A stretch of 36,127 nt of DNA, taken from assembly GCA_017381035.1 (NCBI GenBank), contig JAFOCW010000035.1:1-36127 (forward strand), read 5' to 3'. Below the pieces are notes generated by a model. The model did not search any database and was not told where the DNA came from. It was given only the letters and a program-made list of their open reading frames with translations. Made by a program: the position numbers and the translations under genes. Every line of letters begins with the position of its first letter. The stretch's first letter is position 1. Origin of the DNA: Clostridia bacterium (GTDB taxonomy: Bacteria > Bacillota > Clostridia > Oscillospirales > Acutalibacteraceae). This document shows positions 1 to 9,556 of the stretch, piece after piece.

Positions 1-3000
1 ACACAACAGGCTCCCGTTGATAAAAACGGCGATGGTGTTTATGAAATTAATTCACCAAAAGAACTCGCTTATGTAATTTACAACGGTGGTACTATGACTG
101 TAGATGGAGTGGCAGTTGAAGGCTGCAGCTTCATTCTTACAAGAGATATTTATTTAAACGACCTTTCTAAATACGATTGGACTTCTTTCACAAGACTTCC
201 TAAAGGTCAAACCACCCTTAACGAGTGGTATGACACCTCATCATATGGCGCTGCATTCAGCGGTACTATTGATGGTAATAATCATACAGTTTACGGTTTA
301 TACAGCTGCTATGATTGGACCGACACTTATAATGGTTATGGCAAGGGCCGTGGACTTATCCCTGCCATTGCAAACGGCAAAACAGCAACCGTTAAAAACT
401 TAAATCTCGACTGTTTCTATGTTTCTAACGAAACTATGGGTTCGGGCGCACTTTCTGGTGTTGTTTATGGTACATTAAATGTATCTAACTGTTCTTTCGG
501 CTCTAAAGTTTACGTTAAGGGCTCATACGCAGGTCTTGCGTATGGTTGTACCAACGATGCCGATGGCGTTACTATAACAAACTGCTACTCACTTGCAACC
601 ACAAATGCTTGGAATGCTGCAAACCCCACAACAATACATAGTGGTATTGCTACAAACCATTGGACAGAAGGTGGTGGTAAGGTTTTAATTAGCAATTGCT
701 ATAATGCAAACGGTGCAATATCCACCGACGTTACCAGCTATGCTACACTTTCAAACTGTTATGAAACTGCAGAATCTGGCGAATCCGAAGGCGTTGAAAC
801 CTTAACTGTTGAAGAAATGAAGGGCGAAAATGCTCTTAAAAACATGAAAAACCTCAACTCTACCGGCGCATATACTCTTACTGTAGATTTAGGTTATCCG
901 GCTCTTATTTCCTTCGTTCCCGAAGATGAAAGATTAGTTATCGAAGAAGAGGAAGAAGAAACCGAAGAAGAAATCGTTTACGACATTTGGGATGGCGAAA
1001 CCAAAACAGCTCCTTCTGTTGGTGAAGGTACCAAAGATAAACCTTTCCACATTACAAACGGTGCCGAACTTGCTTACATTATTGCAAATGATGGTGGCGC
1101 AGGCGTTTACTATCAGTTACAAAATGATATTTATCTTAATGATATTACAAAGATTAACTGGCAAACAGGCTCTGTTGCCGATGGTTACACCTTAAGAACC
1201 TGGCGCTACGGTTACACCACTAAATTCCAGGGCAATGTAGACGGTAATGGTTATGTTGTACATGGTCTTTATGCTCACGATGCAACTACAGGTACTGCAA
1301 CTGCACCCACATATTCTATGGGTCTTTTCTCTAACGTTAAGGGAAATACTACAATTAAGAATCTTGGTGTAGATCACGTATTCTTCCACCATGAAGCAAC
1401 CGCTGGTACACTTATTGGTTGCGTTTACGGTACAGACGTTGTTGTAAATATTGAAAACTGCTTTGTTGGCGCAAATGCACATTCCGAAGCAAATCTTGCA
1501 GGTGGCTTTATCGGCTGTGTAGCAGGTGGTGGCTCTGTAGTTATTGATAAATGCTATTCACTTGCAACCAGCAAGGGCTTTATTGGAAGTCTTTACTACA
1601 ACAGCAAACCTAAGGACATCACAATTTCAAATTGCTACTATCCCGGAAAATTCTTTACAAATATGAACTATTCCGGCACACGTACAGTTGCAAACTGCTA
1701 CGAAGGAGTTAAGGGTAGTGCCTGCACAGGCGTTGCAACTCTTACACCCGATGCTATGAAGGGCGAAGACGTTTTAACAAACTCTGCTAAAATGCCTGGC
1801 CTTGCTAAGTACTTCGAAGTAGCTACAGCAGACTTCGAGTTGGCAAACTATAACAATTACGTATATCTCCCCGCAGGAACCGTTCTTGCAGAAGATTTCG
1901 CTCCCTTATTCTTCGATACTCGTATGGCTCCTCTTTCTGCCGAAGACGTAATGTTTGCAGACAGAATGGTACGTGGTGCTTACGTTAAGTTCGAAAAGGA
2001 AGTTGACGTTACAAAGATTAATGTTCCCGTATCCAAGGCTCATCAGGTAACCTTTGGCACAGCTAAAGACCTACTTGCAGTAGGATATTTCGATATCGAA
2101 ACAACAATTGTTTCCGAAAACCTTGCAAATCAGCCCGATGTGGCAGTTAACTACATCTTCGTTACCGACCCCCACTTCGATACAGGTTCAGCTATCTACA
2201 AGCAGAATTCTGCTAAACAGTTCGCACTTGCTATTGAAATGGCAAACGAAATGGATGAAATCGATTTCGTAGTTCTTGGTGGCGACCTTTCAAATGGTGA
2301 TAGCGCTACTTCTGAAGCTTGGGGAACAGAGATGGAAAGTTACCTTGCTGCAATTAACGATTGCACTAAACCAGTATTCGTTCTTTCGGGTAACCACGAC
2401 GACAACGCTTACGGCGACGTGAAAGACAGCGTAACCGTTGAACAACTTTCCGACAGAGTAATCTCTCCCGACGAATGGAACGAATACATTATGAACAAGT
2501 TCGTTAAACGTACCCTTGCAGACGGCACAGAAGTTAAGGTTGTTCAGGACAAAGATCCTCATAAGGATGCAGTAAACTCTAAATACTATTACTACGATTT
2601 AGACGGCAAGAACACCCGTGTAATCTGCCTCTTCGCTTCCGACTATGAATACACCTACGACGAGAATGGCAATTACAGCCTTATCGTTAAGAATGAAAAC
2701 GAAGTAAATGCACGCTCCAAGACCTATAACGGTTACAACTTCTGGGGTTACAGCAACTATCAGATGAAGTGGCTTGCTGAAGAAGCACTTGGTAACCTTC
2801 CCGAAGATTACAACGTAGTGGTATTCTCTCACATGGATATTCTTGGCGAAACCACATCCAGCGGCACCTTCAGAGCATATAAGAACGGTCAGGTATTAAG
2901 CGACATCTTATCTGCTTACCAGAACAAGACCGCTTATACTAACGAAAGCCTTGGCATTACTTCTAACTTCTCCGATACCGGCAGAATTATGTCCTACCAG

Positions 3001-3363
3001 TACGGACACGAGCATACAAGCTACAATGCATTCGATCAAGACGTTTCTGTTTGGAAGATTACTTCTTCTACTACCAATCCTCACTCCAGAGGAATCGGTG
3101 GCAGAATTGCAAACGAAAACGCTGCTGCAGTAGAAGCTGTTTCGGTAACCGAAGGCTACGTTTACAAGCAGGTTGTAGGTCATGGTGATGATGCTTTCTT
3201 AATTAGCAAATTCCCCACATTCGAAGGCGACGTAACCCTCGATACAACTGTTGATATTCGCGACCTTGTGGCTCTTAATAATCTTAATAATGCAGGACTT
3301 GTAACCGGCGTTATGCCCACAGGCGATATTGCAAAAATGCGTAAAATTATTATTGGCGCATAA
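1..3363 (+). CDS. Giant secreted calcineurin-like phosphoesterase with beta-helix modules and dockerin-like tail (5' end missing)
   Basis: The reading frame is open from base 1, and the residues before the first ATG (base 94) match the paralogue downstream, so the gene is cut by the window edge and base 94 is not the start. Two modules are visible, at about 1-800 and 985-1790. Each has an ELAYxI element, a DIYLND element, an FxGxxDGNxxxVxGLY element and NCY/NCYS repeats, like GLUG-type beta-helix repeats. An acidic linker joins them. A calcineurin-like metallophosphoesterase domain spans about 2130-3110, with TDPHFD (near 2164), GGDL, GNHDD (2389) and GHEH (3004) all intact, so metal binding looks preserved. 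The C-terminus (about 3223-3360) has one dockerin-like EF-hand loop and a truncated second repeat. The protein is probably extracellular by homology with the next gene. Its substrate is unknown. Confidence 0.85.
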   Translation, partial: TQQAPVDKNGDGVYEINSPKELAYVIYNGGTMTVDGVAVEGCSFILTRDIYLNDLSKYDWTSFTRLPKGQTTLNEWYDTSSYGAAFSGTIDGNNHTVYGLYSCYDWTDTYNGYGKGRGLIPAIANGKTATVKNLNLDCFYVSNETMGSGALSGVVYGTLNVSNCSFGSKVYVKGSYAGLAYGCTNDADGVTITNCYSLATTNAWNAANPTTIHSGIATNHWTEGGGKVLISNCYNANGAISTDVTSYATLSNCYETAESGESEGVETLTVEEMKGENALKNMKNLNSTGAYTLTVDLGYPALISFVPEDERLVIEEEEEETEEEIVYDIWDGETKTAPSVGEGTKDKPFHITNGAELAYIIANDGGAGVYYQLQNDIYLNDITKINWQTGSVADGYTLRTWRYGYTTKFQGNVDGNGYVVHGLYAHDATTGTATAPTYSMGLFSNVKGNTTIKNLGVDHVFFHHEATAGTLIGCVYGTDVVVNIENCFVGANAHSEANLAGGFIGCVAGGGSVVIDKCYSLATSKGFIGSLYYNSKPKDITISNCYYPGKFFTNMNYSGTRTVANCYEGVKGSACTGVATLTPDAMKGEDVLTNSAKMPGLAKYFEVATADFELANYNNYVYLPAGTVLAEDFAPLFFDTRMAPLSAEDVMFADRMVRGAYVKFEKEVDVTKINVPVSKAHQVTFGTAKDLLAVGYFDIETTIVSENLANQPDVAVNYIFVTDPHFDTGSAIYKQNSAKQFALAIEMANEMDEIDFVVLGGDLSNGDSATSEAWGTEMESYLAAINDCTKPVFVLSGNHDDNAYGDVKDSVTVEQLSDRVISPDEWNEYIMNKFVKRTLADGTEVKVVQDKDPHKDAVNSKYYYYDLDGKNTRVICLFASDYEYTYDENGNYSLIVKNENEVNARSKTYNGYNFWGYSNYQMKWLAEEALGNLPEDYNVVVFSHMDILGETTSSGTFRAYKNGQVLSDILSAYQNKTAYTNESLGITSNFSDTGRIMSYQYGHEHTSYNAFDQDVSVWKITSSTTNPHSRGIGGRIANENAAAVEAVSVTEGYVYKQVVGHGDDAFLISKFPTFEGDVTLDTTVDIRDLVALNNLNNAGLVTGVMPTGDIAKMRKIIIGA

Positions 3364-3372
3364 TTAAAACTT

Positions 3373-3406
3373 AAAAAAGGATGGACCTAAAGGTTCATCC
3401 TTTTTT
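3373..3406 (+). terminator. Intrinsic terminator after the first giant gene
   Basis: A long hairpin with A-run and GGATGGACC in one arm and GGTTCATCC plus a T-run in the other, with a TAAA loop, starts about 10 bases after the stop. It is nearly the same sequence as the terminator after the next gene. Confidence 0.9.
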
Positions 3407-3484
3407 GTTATTTACAAGGCATTAAAGAGCCTTAAATAACGTTTGGTAAAAATAAATAATTACATTAACTTTTATTTGTGGTAT

Positions 3485-3513
3485 TTGGTACATTTATTTT
3501 TTTACTTTATTAT
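3485..3513 (+). promoter_or_regulatory. Candidate promoter for the second giant gene
   Basis: TTGGTA (3485-3490) and TATTAT (3508-3513) are 17 bases apart. An overlapping alternative is TTTATT (3493) and TAAAAT (3516). Either would give a 5' leader of about 100 bases before the ATG at 3624. The region is very AT-rich, so a chance match is possible. Confidence 0.4.
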
Positions 3514-3532
3514 GATAAAATATAAAAGAATG

Positions 3533-3566
3533 GTGGACTATATGCATTTTGCACATATTATTCCAC
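3533..3566 (+). other. Imperfect hairpin in the 5' leader of the second giant gene
   Basis: GTGGA (3533-3537) pairs with TCCAC (3562-3566), and an inner ATATGCA pairs with TGC-ATAT with a two-base bulge. The structure lies between the candidate promoter and the ribosome binding site. It matches no riboswitch class I recognise and may only affect mRNA stability. Confidence 0.35.
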
Positions 3567-3623
3567 AACTTTAAGTCTTGGTCAGACGGTAAATTTGCCA
3601 ATATTCTGAAAGGGAGAAAAACT

Positions 3624-6600
3624 ATGAGAAACTTAAAGAAATCTTTAAGCCTGGTTCTCGCACTTGCACTTATCATTTCAAGTGTATTTGTTGGTGGCGT
3701 TAATGTTTCTGCTGCGCTAGACCTTTATACCACAATTAACACTTACGATGATGAGTCCGACATCACACTCGAAAGCACATACAGCGATACCTTACAGTGT
3801 CCAATTATCAATGCAAACGATAGTTGGGTGTATGAATCGTTTGGTTCGTATGGTACATCGGTCGTTCAAGACCCTTTAAGCAGCGAACCTAATCAGGTTG
3901 TATCTTTTGGCCACGTTAAAAGTAAAACAAACAGCTGGCCCGGCGCTGTGCGTATTTATACACAGGGTACAGAAACGACTAAAACAACCTTTTCCTTATT
4001 CAAGCCAAAGGCTAACACAACTTATGAATATGAGTTCAGATATTATGTAAAAGCTACCAATGTTGGCGTAGATCTGCAAATCCGTGATACACATAAAAGA
4101 ATGCACGGTGCGCAGGATGAATATAAGTATAATATCGACAGAATTCACACAACAGCAGTAACTATCCCTGCCGGTGGTACAACAAACGGCTGGGTTACTG
4201 CCAGAGGATATTTCAACACAGGTTCTTGGAGTAACGGTTTAGGTTTCTTCGTTGCTTCTTCAACTTCGGGCGAAGACTACAATGCAGAAATCTTGGTTGA
4301 CGATATTCGCATCAGTGAATGTGCTGCTATGACCGTTTATAACTACGATGGTTCAAGTGACAAAACAACGTTTGCGTCTAACTACACAACCATTTCCGAC
4401 CTTTCTATTCCCGAACGCGATGGTTATATATTAACCGGCATCTTTTCCGATGCTGAACTTAATAATAAAATCAACGGTCTTAACAATGCGCTTGATTATG
4501 CAGACACAGGCGTTTATTACGCATGGGCTAAGCTTAACCGTGGCGAGTATTACTGTGGTTTTGAAAACTATACTATGGGAATAAATAACAAAAGCTATAA
4601 TTCTGCAACCACTTCCATTGTTAGCGGAAACACCTATGCCGGCGCATATAATATCAGAGTTGACGCCGCCGAAGGCTCGCTCAATTCCTTCGAACTCCGC
4701 GACAAAACTACCCTTGAAACCAAGGCTGGCACTAAATACATAATTTCCTTCCAGTACCGTTCTACTGCCGCTGCTAAGCTTTACGCAGGTAATGCTATTG
4801 CAAGCGACGTTCCCGGCACTGCCGAAGCTATTAACGGCGCAAACCTTCCTGCCGCTTCCGACTGGACCGCAGCTTCTATCGAAGTTACCTTAAACAAGGG
4901 CCTAAAAGAAGGCTACGTTCCTGCACTTATGGTTCAGGCTGCCGAGGCTGCTGTAGTTGAATTCGACCACATCTACTTAACCTTCCCCATAGAAGAAACC
5001 CAGAATTTAACTAATGGCTTTGTAACCGATACCAACTGGTACCCCACCCTTAGTAACCCTGTTTTAGACGATTCTGAAACCGAAGAACCCGAAGAAGAAT
5101 CTCAGGCAAGTGCCGTTTGGAACAAGGGAACCGAAGCTCCTACTGCGGGCGCAGACGGCATCTACATTATCGATACTGCCGAAAAGCTTGCTTATATCAT
5201 TAAAAACGGCGGTAAAATGATTATCGGCTCTTCTACCACACAGCAGCCCGTTGTTGGTGAAGACGGCAACCCCGTTCTCGATGCTGACGGTAATCCTACC
5301 TATGAAGATGTAACAACCTACGAGTACAATACAAACTGTACCTTCAAATTAACAAAAGACATCTATCTTAACGATATTACCAAGTACGATTGGCTTTCAG
5401 GCGTTGCAGGCTCCGGACTTAATGCTTGGTACGATACCGGTTCCTTCAACGGTACCATCGACGGCAACTTCCACACAGTTTACGGTCTTTATTCTTGGTA
5501 CAAGTGGGGTTGTTGGCACGCAAACAACGGCGCCGTAGGTCTTATTCCTGAAATTACAAACGGCGATGTTGCAACAATTAAAAATCTTACTATCGATTAC
5601 GCAACCGTAAAGGGTGCCACTAATGCCGGCGCATTTGTAGGTGGCGCAAACGAAAGTACTATTATTATGGACTCCTGCGTTGCAGGCGAAAATGTATATG
5701 TTTCCGGTTATAGAGCAGGCGCCCTTCTTGGTGGTTCTAAATTACCAAAAGCTACAATTAAAAACTGCGCATCTTTTGCTACCACAGTTTTAGCTCCTTT
5801 AAGCTCCGGAAATTATGATAATGCTTCAACAGGTATGATTTCACATTATTACCTCAGCAAAATGGAAATTACTAACTGCTTTAGCGTTAACGGACCTATT
5901 TGTTCACAAACTGAAGCCAAAATTACAGCTGCCAACTGCTTCGAATCTGTTGCAGGTGGCGGAACTACAGGTGTAACAACCCTTACAAAAGAGCAGATGC
6001 AGGGCAAAAATGTTCTTAAAGACGGCGGTGCAATGGCAGCCCTTAATATTACTGCCAACTATTGGACTGCAACAAACACTTATCCCATTCTTACCGCTTC
6101 CACAGGCGCAGAAATTATAACTAAAGAAATTTGGGACAAAACTACCCAGGCTCCTGTCGATAAAAACGGCGACGGCATTTATGAAATTAATTCTCCCAAA
6201 GAACTCGCTTACGTAATTTACAACGGTGGTACTATGGTGGTTGACGGTGTAGCTCAAGAAGGCTGCAGCTTCATCCTTACAAGAGATATCTACTTAAACG
6301 ACTTATCCAAGTACGACTGGACATCATTTACAAGACTACCTTGGGGTCAGACCACACTTAACGAGTGGTACGACACCGTTAATGTAGCTGCAAAATTCAG
6401 TGGTACTATCGACGGCAACAATCACTCGGTTTACGGTGTGTATTCTCACTATCAGTGGAACGACACCTATGCAGGTTGGGAAAAGGGAAGAGGCCTTATT
6501 CCTTCAGTTGCCGATGGCAAAAAAGCAACGGTTAAAAATTTAAATCTTGACTGTGTGTTTATTCATAACGAAGTTTGTGGCGCAGGTGCTATGGTTGGTG

Positions 6601-9497
6601 TAAACTTTGGCGAAGCAGTTTTCGAAAACTGCTCTGTAGGCGCAAAGGTTTATGTTAGTGGTTCTTATGCAGGTGCATATGTTGGCGCAAATAATAATGC
6701 AGAAGGCGTTAAGCTCGAAAACTGCTATTCACTTGCAACCCTACACGGTTATAATGATGCAGGAACAACAGGCAACTTATCCGGTCTTATGACAAACAAC
6801 TGGATGAGCACCGGTGGTTATATTATTTTCAATAACTGCTATAACGCAAATGGCCCCATTGCTGCTGAAGGCGGTACTATTACTAACAGTTATGCAACTG
6901 CTTTAGGTACAGCAACCAATGGCGTTACACTTCGTACTGCCGAACAAATGAAGGGCGAAAAAGCTCTTGAAAATATGGCAAACCTCAACTCTACCGGTGC
7001 ATATACACTCACTGTAGATTTAGGTTACCCTGCACTTAAATCCTTCGTTCCCGAAGATGAAATTTATGTCCCCAAAACCGATGATGAAGAAGGCGATGGA
7101 GAAGAGGAAGAATTCACCTACGAATATTGGGATGGAACCTCTTCTATTGCTCCTACCGTTGGTGATGGTACCGAGGCTAATCCTTGGCACATTACAAACG
7201 GCGCCGAGCTTTACTACGTAATTTCTAATAACGGCGGCGCAGGCGTTTACTATCAGCTCCAGAACGATATCTACTTAAACGACCTTTCTAAAATTAACTG
7301 GCAGACAGGTTCTATCGAATACGGCTATAAGGTAAATGCATGGAAATACGGTGGAAGCACAGCCTTCCAGGGTAATGTAGACGGTAACGGCTACACTGTT
7401 TACGGCGTTTATGCTCATGACGGTACAATCGGACCGGCAACTGCACCCACATATTCTATGGGTCTCTTCTCTACCATTAGGGGTAACACAACAATTAAGA
7501 ATCTTAGTGTCGATTACTCATTCTTCCATCACGAAGCTACTGCGGGTGGCTTTATCGGCTGTGTATATGGCGATGTTGTAGCCACCATTAAAAACTGCTA
7601 TGTTGGCGAAAACGTTAATGCTGAAGCCAATCTTGCAGGTGGACTTATAGGTGCTGTAGCAGGTGGAGCTTCTGTGGTAATTGATAACTGCTATTCTCTT
7701 GCAACTTCTAAAGGATTTATCGGCAGCCTTTACTACAACAGCCAGCCGAAGAATATAACTATTTCTAACTGCTACTACCCAGGAAAGTTCTTTACTAATA
7801 TGAACTATACCGGCACTCGCACAGTAACTAACTGTTACGAAGGTGTACAGGGTACAGCCTGCACAGGCGTTACAACCGTTACTGCCGACAATATGAAGGG
7901 CGAAAACGCACTTTCTACTATGTCCGGCCTTAAAAACTTCGTTGTAAGCAGCGCAGATTACAAAAAAGCAAACTACAACAACTTCGTATATCTCCCTGCA
8001 GGAACCATGTTCGACGAAGACTTCAAACCCATGTTCTTCGATACTCGTATGGCTCCTATCTCGGCCGACGAAGTAATGTTCACCGACAGAATGATTCGCG
8101 GTGCTTACGTTAAATTCGGCGTACAGCCTGACGTTACCAAGATTCACGTTCCCGTAGCTAAGGCTCACCGTGTAGCCTTTGGCACCGCACAGGAACTTCT
8201 TGCTTCAGGTTATTACGATATCGAAACCGAAATCATTTCCGAAAATCTTGCAAATCAGCCCGATTCTGCAGTAAACTACATCTTCATTACCGACCCCCAC
8301 TTCGATACTCAGGGCTCAAACGGCAGACCTATTACAAAGAACAATTCTGTTCAGCAGTTTGCTCTTGCTATTAAGATGGCAAATGAAATGGATGAAATCG
8401 ACTTCATCTGTCTTGGCGGCGACCTTGCAAACGGTTCTTACGGCACAACAGACGCTTGGAGCGAAGATTTAGACAGATATCTTGCTCCCATTAACGAGTG
8501 CACAAAGCCCGTATTCGTTCTTGTTGGTAACCACGACGATAACGTTTATGGCTCTGTTTCCGACTCCGTAACCCTTGAACAGCTTAACGCAAGAGTTATG
8601 ACCAACGACAAGTGGCAGACTGCTGTTATCGACAAGTATATAAACCGTACACTTGCCGATGGTACTGTAATTGACGTTGTTCAGAACGAAGACCCCTACA
8701 AGACCGAAAAGATTAACTCTAAGTATTTCTACTACGACTTAGATAATAAGAACACACGTATCATCTGCTTAAACGCATCCGACTACGAATACGCTTACGA
8801 TGAAAACGGCGAGTTCACACTTATTCATAACACCAGCACTTCGGTTAACGTTCGTTCTAACACTTATAACGGCTACACCTTCTGGGGCTACAGCAAGTAT
8901 CAGCTTAAGTGGCTCGCTGAAGAAGCTCTTGGAACCCTTCCTGAAGATTACAACGTAGTTGTTCTCTCTCACATGGCTATTGCAAAGAGCAGTAGCGGTA
9001 AAGAAACCTATCATAACGGTACCGTTCTTTCCGACATTATGGCGGCTTACCAGAATAAGACTTCGTTTAATCACGAAGACTACGGCATCTCTGCAGACTT
9101 CGCAGGCGATACCGGCAGAATTATGGCATATCAGCACGGTCACGAACACATTGTATACGAAAAGTACAATGCAGGTCCTGAAGTATGGCAGTTCTCGTCT
9201 TCTACCACAAACCCCCATTCCGGTGGCTTAACCGATAGAATTATGAACGAAAACGCTGCTACACTCGACATTATGTCTGCTACCGAAGGCTACGTATTTA
9301 AACAGGCTCTCGGTCAGGGCGACAGCGGTATGTTTATGAATAACTTCCCCGTATATGAAGGCGACGTAAACCACGATACACTCGTTAACATCTGCGACCT
9401 TGTTAAACTTAATATGCTTAACAGTGCGGGCCTTGCCACAGGCACTATGCCCACCGCAGACCTTGCAAAAATGCGCAAGATTCTTCTTGGCGAGTAA
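3624..9497 (+). CDS. Giant secreted calcineurin-like phosphoesterase with CBM-like, beta-helix and dockerin-like domains
   Basis: The protein has 1957 residues. The frame is open from 3549, but the ATG at 3624 is chosen because AAAGGGAG lies just upstream and it begins a clear signal peptide: basic MRNLKK, a hydrophobic core, and probable cleavage after VSA at about residue 30. In order follow a beta-sandwich region resembling a carbohydrate-binding module (about 40-235), a short InlB/Flg_new-like repeat (about 240-305), a second CBM-like region (about 310-460), three beta-helix modules starting near 498, 837 and 1168 and separated in places by Glu-rich linkers, and a metallophosphoesterase domain (about 1549-1850). 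Motif residues are Asp1557/His1559, Asp1600, the GNHDD starting at 1635 and GHEH at 1839-1842. A dockerin-like tail starts near 1912. It is the full-length paralogue of the truncated gene upstream and has its own promoter region and terminator. The substrate cannot be read from sequence. A cell-surface or extracellular phosphodiester or phosphomonoester is an inference. Confidence 0.88.
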   Translation: MRNLKKSLSLVLALALIISSVFVGGVNVSAALDLYTTINTYDDESDITLESTYSDTLQCPIINANDSWVYESFGSYGTSVVQDPLSSEPNQVVSFGHVKSKTNSWPGAVRIYTQGTETTKTTFSLFKPKANTTYEYEFRYYVKATNVGVDLQIRDTHKRMHGAQDEYKYNIDRIHTTAVTIPAGGTTNGWVTARGYFNTGSWSNGLGFFVASSTSGEDYNAEILVDDIRISECAAMTVYNYDGSSDKTTFASNYTTISDLSIPERDGYILTGIFSDAELNNKINGLNNALDYADTGVYYAWAKLNRGEYYCGFENYTMGINNKSYNSATTSIVSGNTYAGAYNIRVDAAEGSLNSFELRDKTTLETKAGTKYIISFQYRSTAAAKLYAGNAIASDVPGTAEAINGANLPAASDWTAASIEVTLNKGLKEGYVPALMVQAAEAAVVEFDHIYLTFPIEETQNLTNGFVTDTNWYPTLSNPVLDDSETEEPEEESQASAVWNKGTEAPTAGADGIYIIDTAEKLAYIIKNGGKMIIGSSTTQQPVVGEDGNPVLDADGNPTYEDVTTYEYNTNCTFKLTKDIYLNDITKYDWLSGVAGSGLNAWYDTGSFNGTIDGNFHTVYGLYSWYKWGCWHANNGAVGLIPEITNGDVATIKNLTIDYATVKGATNAGAFVGGANESTIIMDSCVAGENVYVSGYRAGALLGGSKLPKATIKNCASFATTVLAPLSSGNYDNASTGMISHYYLSKMEITNCFSVNGPICSQTEAKITAANCFESVAGGGTTGVTTLTKEQMQGKNVLKDGGAMAALNITANYWTATNTYPILTASTGAEIITKEIWDKTTQAPVDKNGDGIYEINSPKELAYVIYNGGTMVVDGVAQEGCSFILTRDIYLNDLSKYDWTSFTRLPWGQTTLNEWYDTVNVAAKFSGTIDGNNHSVYGVYSHYQWNDTYAGWEKGRGLIPSVADGKKATVKNLNLDCVFIHNEVCGAGAMVGVNFGEAVFENCSVGAKVYVSGSYAGAYVGANNNAEGVKLENCYSLATLHGYNDAGTTGNLSGLMTNNWMSTGGYIIFNNCYNANGPIAAEGGTITNSYATALGTATNGVTLRTAEQMKGEKALENMANLNSTGAYTLTVDLGYPALKSFVPEDEIYVPKTDDEEGDGEEEEFTYEYWDGTSSIAPTVGDGTEANPWHITNGAELYYVISNNGGAGVYYQLQNDIYLNDLSKINWQTGSIEYGYKVNAWKYGGSTAFQGNVDGNGYTVYGVYAHDGTIGPATAPTYSMGLFSTIRGNTTIKNLSVDYSFFHHEATAGGFIGCVYGDVVATIKNCYVGENVNAEANLAGGLIGAVAGGASVVIDNCYSLATSKGFIGSLYYNSQPKNITISNCYYPGKFFTNMNYTGTRTVTNCYEGVQGTACTGVTTVTADNMKGENALSTMSGLKNFVVSSADYKKANYNNFVYLPAGTMFDEDFKPMFFDTRMAPISADEVMFTDRMIRGAYVKFGVQPDVTKIHVPVAKAHRVAFGTAQELLASGYYDIETEIISENLANQPDSAVNYIFITDPHFDTQGSNGRPITKNNSVQQFALAIKMANEMDEIDFICLGGDLANGSYGTTDAWSEDLDRYLAPINECTKPVFVLVGNHDDNVYGSVSDSVTLEQLNARVMTNDKWQTAVIDKYINRTLADGTVIDVVQNEDPYKTEKINSKYFYYDLDNKNTRIICLNASDYEYAYDENGEFTLIHNTSTSVNVRSNTYNGYTFWGYSKYQLKWLAEEALGTLPEDYNVVVLSHMAIAKSSSGKETYHNGTVLSDIMAAYQNKTSFNHEDYGISADFAGDTGRIMAYQHGHEHIVYEKYNAGPEVWQFSSSTTNPHSGGLTDRIMNENAATLDIMSATEGYVFKQALGQGDSGMFMNNFPVYEGDVNHDTLVNICDLVKLNMLNSAGLATGTMPTADLAKMRKILLGE

Positions 9498-9504
9498 AAC
9501 TAAT

Positions 9505-9540
9505 AAAAAAGGATGAACCGAAAGGTTCATCCTTTTTTTT
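9505..9540 (+). terminator. Intrinsic terminator after the second giant gene
   Basis: A-run and GGATGAACC, a GAAA tetraloop, then GGTTCATCC followed by eight T. It begins 8 bases after the stop and matches the terminator at 3373-3406 at all but a few positions. Confidence 0.93.
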
Positions 9541-9556
9541 ATTGGCACTATTGTAG

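Noticed and set aside
94-3363. Starting the first gene at ATG 94
   Set aside because: The frame is open to base 1 and the residues before base 94 match the middle of the paralogue, so this ATG is internal.
3549-3623. An upstream ATG at 3549 for the second giant gene
   Set aside because: The 25 extra residues would bury the signal peptide, lie in a leader hairpin and lack a ribosome binding site. ATG 3624 has AAAGGGAG and a clean signal peptide.
7518-8168. A 216-residue open frame on the minus strand inside the second giant gene
   Set aside because: It lies wholly inside a well-supported gene, is the antisense of repeated beta-helix coding sequence, has Cys/Val/Ser-biased composition and no ribosome binding site. 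The corresponding antisense frame in the paralogue is different in extent.
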